From: Bacteroidota bacterium
GTDB taxonomy: Bacteria > Bacteroidota > Bacteroidia > Bacteroidales > JAAYUG01
DNA length: 7,565 nucleotides
Assembly (NCBI GenBank): GCA_021812865.1
Contig: JAKAMP010000012.1
Coordinates: 1-7,565, forward strand
Direction of reading: 5' to 3'
Shown here one piece after another: positions 5,484 to 7,565 of the stretch (position 1 is the stretch's first letter; every line of letters begins with the position of its first letter). Under the pieces are notes generated by a model. That model worked only from the letters and a program-made list of their open reading frames with translations, was not told the DNA's origin and did not search any database. The translations under genes were made by a program, and so were the position numbers.

Positions 5484-6167
5484 ATGATCAAAAGGAATAT
5501 CCTCACCATAAGCCTGTATTTTCTTGCCGGGATCGGGTTTATTCTCTGTGATCAGTTGAACCTTCCCATTCTGAAGGTCATTCTGAAGGCCTCCATTATT
5601 CCGGCGCTGGCGCTGTTCTTTCTCACCTCCCTTTCGAAGCGGCCTGTGCTCAGCGACTGGCTCATCGTGTCGGCCCTGTTTTTTTGCTGGGCGGGCGATG
5701 TGCTGCTCGAGTTTACCGGGGTGAATGAGATGTATTTTATTTCCGGACTGGCGGCCTTCCTCATCGCTCATATTTTTTACACCCTTACCTTTTTTCGCAC
5801 GCCCGGCGGGTTTACCTTCTTCCGTTTCAAGAAATTCCAGTTGCTCATTATCATTCTGTATGGCGCCCTTACGCTTTATACCGTGATGCCTGCGCTGGGA
5901 ACGATGCTTCTTCCGGTTACCCTTTACAGCATCGTGATTACCGGCATGGTCATTTCGGCCCTTTCGCGCTACGGGAAGGTGGACGATACCGGCTACCTGC
6001 TTGTGTTCACCGGGGCATTTCTTTTCCTCATATCCGACTCGCTCATTGCCTTCAACCGGTTTGGCCATCCTTTCAAACATGCGGGAATTGCCATTATGGT
6101 AACCTATATCCTGGCCCAGTTCCTGATTGTGGAAGGCATGATACGCGAACACAACGCCCGGAACTGA
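5484..6167 (+). CDS. YhhN family membrane protein (lysoplasmalogenase-like)
   Basis: The protein has 227 residues from ATG 5484 and is almost wholly hydrophobic, with about seven to eight helices. It matches the YhhN/TMEM86 family. Typical stretches are SALFFCWAGDVLLEF, then GLAAFLIAHIFYTLTF, YSIVITGMVISALSR, GAFLFLISDSLIAFN and a closing AGIAIMVTYILAQFLIVEG. The conserved aspartates in AGDVLL and ISDSLIA are present. Characterised members hydrolyse the vinyl-ether bond of lysoplasmalogens; for bacterial YhhN proteins in general the substrate is less certain. ATG 5484 is preferred to TTG 5478 because AGGAAA at 5468-5473 is 10 bases from the ATG but only 4 from the TTG. Base composition is markedly GC-richer than the genes to the left. 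The EEP gene follows after 63 bp. Confidence 0.88.
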   Translation: MIKRNILTISLYFLAGIGFILCDQLNLPILKVILKASIIPALALFFLTSLSKRPVLSDWLIVSALFFCWAGDVLLEFTGVNEMYFISGLAAFLIAHIFYTLTFFRTPGGFTFFRFKKFQLLIIILYGALTLYTVMPALGTMLLPVTLYSIVITGMVISALSRYGKVDDTGYLLVFTGAFLFLISDSLIAFNRFGHPFKHAGIAIMVTYILAQFLIVEGMIREHNARN

Positions 6168-6192
6168 TTTCTGAACCATCCTGATTCAGCCT

Positions 6193-6234
6193 ATGAAAGG
6201 ATACCCCTGCAAACAATCCAAACCAGTTATATGA
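6193..6234 (+). other. 13-codon upstream frame overlapping the next start
   Basis: ATG 6193 opens a 13-residue frame (MKGYPCKQSKPVI) whose TGA at 6232-6234 overlaps the EEP gene start as ATGA. No clear ribosome-binding site is present before it. It may be chance or a coupling leader. Confidence 0.15.
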
Positions 6235-7283
6235 AAAAAATAATCCGGATTATCGTCATCATTATCCTGATCCCGGTGGTTGCACTCGGGTTGATCATCC
6301 TCTATGCCGCCGTCACCCGCTACAATCCGCCGGAACGCGAGGTGCTGTACCAGTCCGACTCCGGTACGGTGGTGGCCGACAGTTCCGTGCTCACGCTGAT
6401 GAGCTGGAATATTGGTTATTGCGGACTGAACCGCGAAATGGACTTCTTTTACGACGGGGGAAAGAGGGTAAGACCCCCGCACGAACAGGTAGTGAAAAAC
6501 ATTGCCGACGTGGGATCATTCCTGAAAAGAAACGATTCGCTCGACTTCATTCTTCTACAGGAGATCGATGTGAATTCGCGCCGTAGCTATCATATTCCCG
6601 AGATTGATACCTTTGCCCATGACCTGCCTGCCTTTCATCCTTATTTCGCGATGAATTACAATGTATTTTTCGTTCCCCTTCCTTTTACTGAACCCATGGG
6701 CAGCGTGAAGTCGGGCATTGCTTCATACACCCGTTTCCAGCCATTTTTGGTTGAGCGCTATTCGTATCCTTCGAAGTTTCCCTTTCCCAAGGATTTATTC
6801 ATGCTGAACCGCTGTTTTATGGTGAAGCATTTCAAGACCTCGGATGGGAAGGAACTGCTGCTCATCAACACCCACAATTCGGCCTACGATCCGGGTGGAA
6901 AGCTTCGTACCAAGGAGATGAATTATTTCAAGGCCTACCTGGAAAAGCAATTTAATAAGGGCGACTATGTGATTGTAGGGGGAGACTGGAACCAGTCGCC
7001 TGCCGGGTTCAAGCCTCAGTTTCAGGGCCATCCCTTCGACACCCTTGATGTAACGTATATTCCCGATCATTATCTTCCTGACAACTGGACATGGCTGTAC
7101 GATCGCACCATGCCCTCCAATCGCCGCGTGGTGGCTCCCTATGATCCGGCCACAACCCTCACCACGGTGATCGACTTCTTCCTGCTTTCGCCCAACGTGG
7201 AGGCGCTTACCGTGAAGACGCAGGATGTAGGCTTCGAGTTCTCCGACCACCAGCCGGTCATTGCGAAGGTCAGGCTGAAATAA
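6231..7283 (+). CDS. Membrane-anchored endonuclease/exonuclease/phosphatase (EEP) family protein
   Basis: This 350-residue protein has an N-terminal hydrophobic segment at 4-28 after two lysines, so it is probably anchored with the catalytic domain outside the cytoplasm. The metal-dependent EEP fold follows in order: SWNIGY at 58-63 (N60), LLQEID at 108-113 (E111), INTHNSAYD at 212-220 (H215), GGDWNQSP at 250-257 (D252, N254), VIDFFLLS at 313-320 (D315) and FSDHQPVIAKV at 337-347 (D339, H340). The full catalytic set is present. The family includes nucleases, sphingomyelinases and inositol-phosphate phosphatases. The substrate cannot be told here, though a surface phosphodiesterase acting on lipids or DNA is plausible. 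DFFYDGG and RRSY near 71-77 and 117-120 are typical of a Bacteroidota subgroup. It lies 63 bp after the YhhN gene on the same strand and may share its transcript. No clear ribosome-binding site precedes ATG 6231. Confidence 0.9.
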   Translation: MKKIIRIIVIIILIPVVALGLIILYAAVTRYNPPEREVLYQSDSGTVVADSSVLTLMSWNIGYCGLNREMDFFYDGGKRVRPPHEQVVKNIADVGSFLKRNDSLDFILLQEIDVNSRRSYHIPEIDTFAHDLPAFHPYFAMNYNVFFVPLPFTEPMGSVKSGIASYTRFQPFLVERYSYPSKFPFPKDLFMLNRCFMVKHFKTSDGKELLLINTHNSAYDPGGKLRTKEMNYFKAYLEKQFNKGDYVIVGGDWNQSPAGFKPQFQGHPFDTLDVTYIPDHYLPDNWTWLYDRTMPSNRRVVAPYDPATTLTTVIDFFLLSPNVEALTVKTQDVGFEFSDHQPVIAKVRLK

Positions 7284-7452
7284 TTTAGGAACTTTTTAAA
7301 ATTCATAAGGAGAATTATAATTGGTATTATTCTTTTGAAAATGGATTGATTTTTTTATTCGAATAGAATGATAAATTAATGTTTTTTGATAAAATATTCA
7401 TTGCCATCCTCCAATCCCATACTCCCTTGCAAGCCACGCGTGAGGACGTCCA

Positions 7453-7466
7453 TTCGCCGCGGCGAA
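7453..7466. repeat. 14-bp perfect palindrome
   Basis: TTCGCCGCGGCGAA is its own reverse complement. It lies in the GC-rich repeat-like tail of the window. Similar CGCC-GGCG pieces occur at 113-125 and 4999-5012, so it may belong to a dispersed repeat instead of being an operator. Confidence 0.6.
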
Positions 7467-7528
7467 CGAACCCGGAGTTTTGCGGCCCCTGTCGCGCCAG
7501 ACTGTGCGACAAGCAAAAGCTCCAGGTT

Positions 7529-7565
7529 GCCCGCCAGAACGACCTTTTCGGGATGGCCCGCCAGA
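7529..7565 (+). repeat. 27-bp repeat running off the right edge
   Basis: GCCCGCCAGA occurs at 7529-7538 and again at 7556-7565, 27 bp apart, and the window ends there. This fits the start of a tandem array with a 27-bp (9-codon) period. In the open plus frame it would encode ARQNDLFGM-ARQ. Only the 10 bp seen twice can be verified. Confidence 0.4.

Larger units (their letters stand above)
7284..7565. other. Intergenic region: AT-rich spacer, then GC-rich repeat sequence
   Basis: The first 140 bases are AT-rich and contain an orphan AAGGAG (7308-7313 region) with no gene start after it, a weak AATTC/GAATT stem (7300-7316) and a TATTCGAATA palindrome (7356-7365). From about 7426 the sequence becomes GC-rich and repeat-like. 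It holds a 14-bp perfect palindrome at 7453-7466, a GTCGC/GCGAC stem at 7491-7510 and the edge repeat at 7529-7565. A plus frame from ATG 7379 (MFFDKIFIAILQS...) stays open to the window edge, but it crosses the composition change and probably is not a gene. Confidence 0.5.

Noticed and set aside
5043..5551. Plus-strand octapeptide-repeat frames (TARLQDNK) across the satellite
   Set aside because: They have no ribosome-binding site, no conserved start and no non-repeat domain. The peptide only mirrors the DNA satellite, and the second frame runs into the YhhN gene.
5457..6179. Long minus-strand frame (about 240 codons) opposite the YhhN gene
   Set aside because: Its composition is highly charged and low in complexity, with no known domain, and the plus strand carries a clear YhhN-family protein over the same bases.
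6795..7250. Minus-strand frame opposite the EEP gene
   Set aside because: The plus strand encodes all EEP catalytic motifs here; the minus frame shows no domain.
7327..7512. Minus-strand 61-codon frame near the right edge
   Set aside because: It crosses from repeat-like GC-rich DNA into AT-rich spacer with no change of reading character and matches no family known to me.

Overview
The window looks like chromosomal DNA of a member of the Bacteroidota, probably an uncultured Bacteroidia-type organism. The grounds are a secreted protein with a TonB-like C-terminal domain, a perfect TAnnTTTG (-7) promoter box, weak or absent Shine-Dalgarno sequences before most genes, and several GC-rich intergenic repeat motifs of a style common in that phylum. 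No rRNA, tRNA, transposase or integrase was recognised.

Layout: (1) 1-103 is a 24-bp tandem repeat. (2) 104-3814 is AT-rich and carries four plus-strand genes: two tandem, divergent six-helix membrane proteins that look like DUF4386-type paralogues, a trans-aconitate 2-methyltransferase (tam), and a secreted TPR-like/TonB_C-like protein. The gaps between them hold small GC-rich hairpin or repeat fragments. (3) 3999-5428 is the most unusual part. A MntA/HepT (MNT/HEPN) toxin-antitoxin pair sits between two directly repeated copies of a composite element. Each copy has a conserved flank of about 130 bp followed by a 24-bp satellite built from three 8-mers, with about 3 repeats in the left copy and about 10 in the right. 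The left copy begins exactly where the first 13 codons of an apparently truncated gene (MHVKGINYDTG...) stop. (4) 5484-7283 is clearly more GC-rich and carries a YhhN/lysoplasmalogenase-type membrane protein and a membrane-anchored endonuclease/exonuclease/phosphatase (EEP) family protein, which may be co-transcribed. (5) 7284-7565 is AT-rich spacer followed by GC-rich repeat sequence, with a 27-bp repeat running off the window edge.

The genes do not form one pathway. The window reads as an accessory segment (membrane proteins, methyltransferase, secreted protein, toxin-antitoxin cassette) beside a more conserved lipid/phosphoester pair. The dispersed repeats are probable sites of rearrangement. 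The best candidate for something undescribed is the repeat element that brackets the mntA-hepT cassette.
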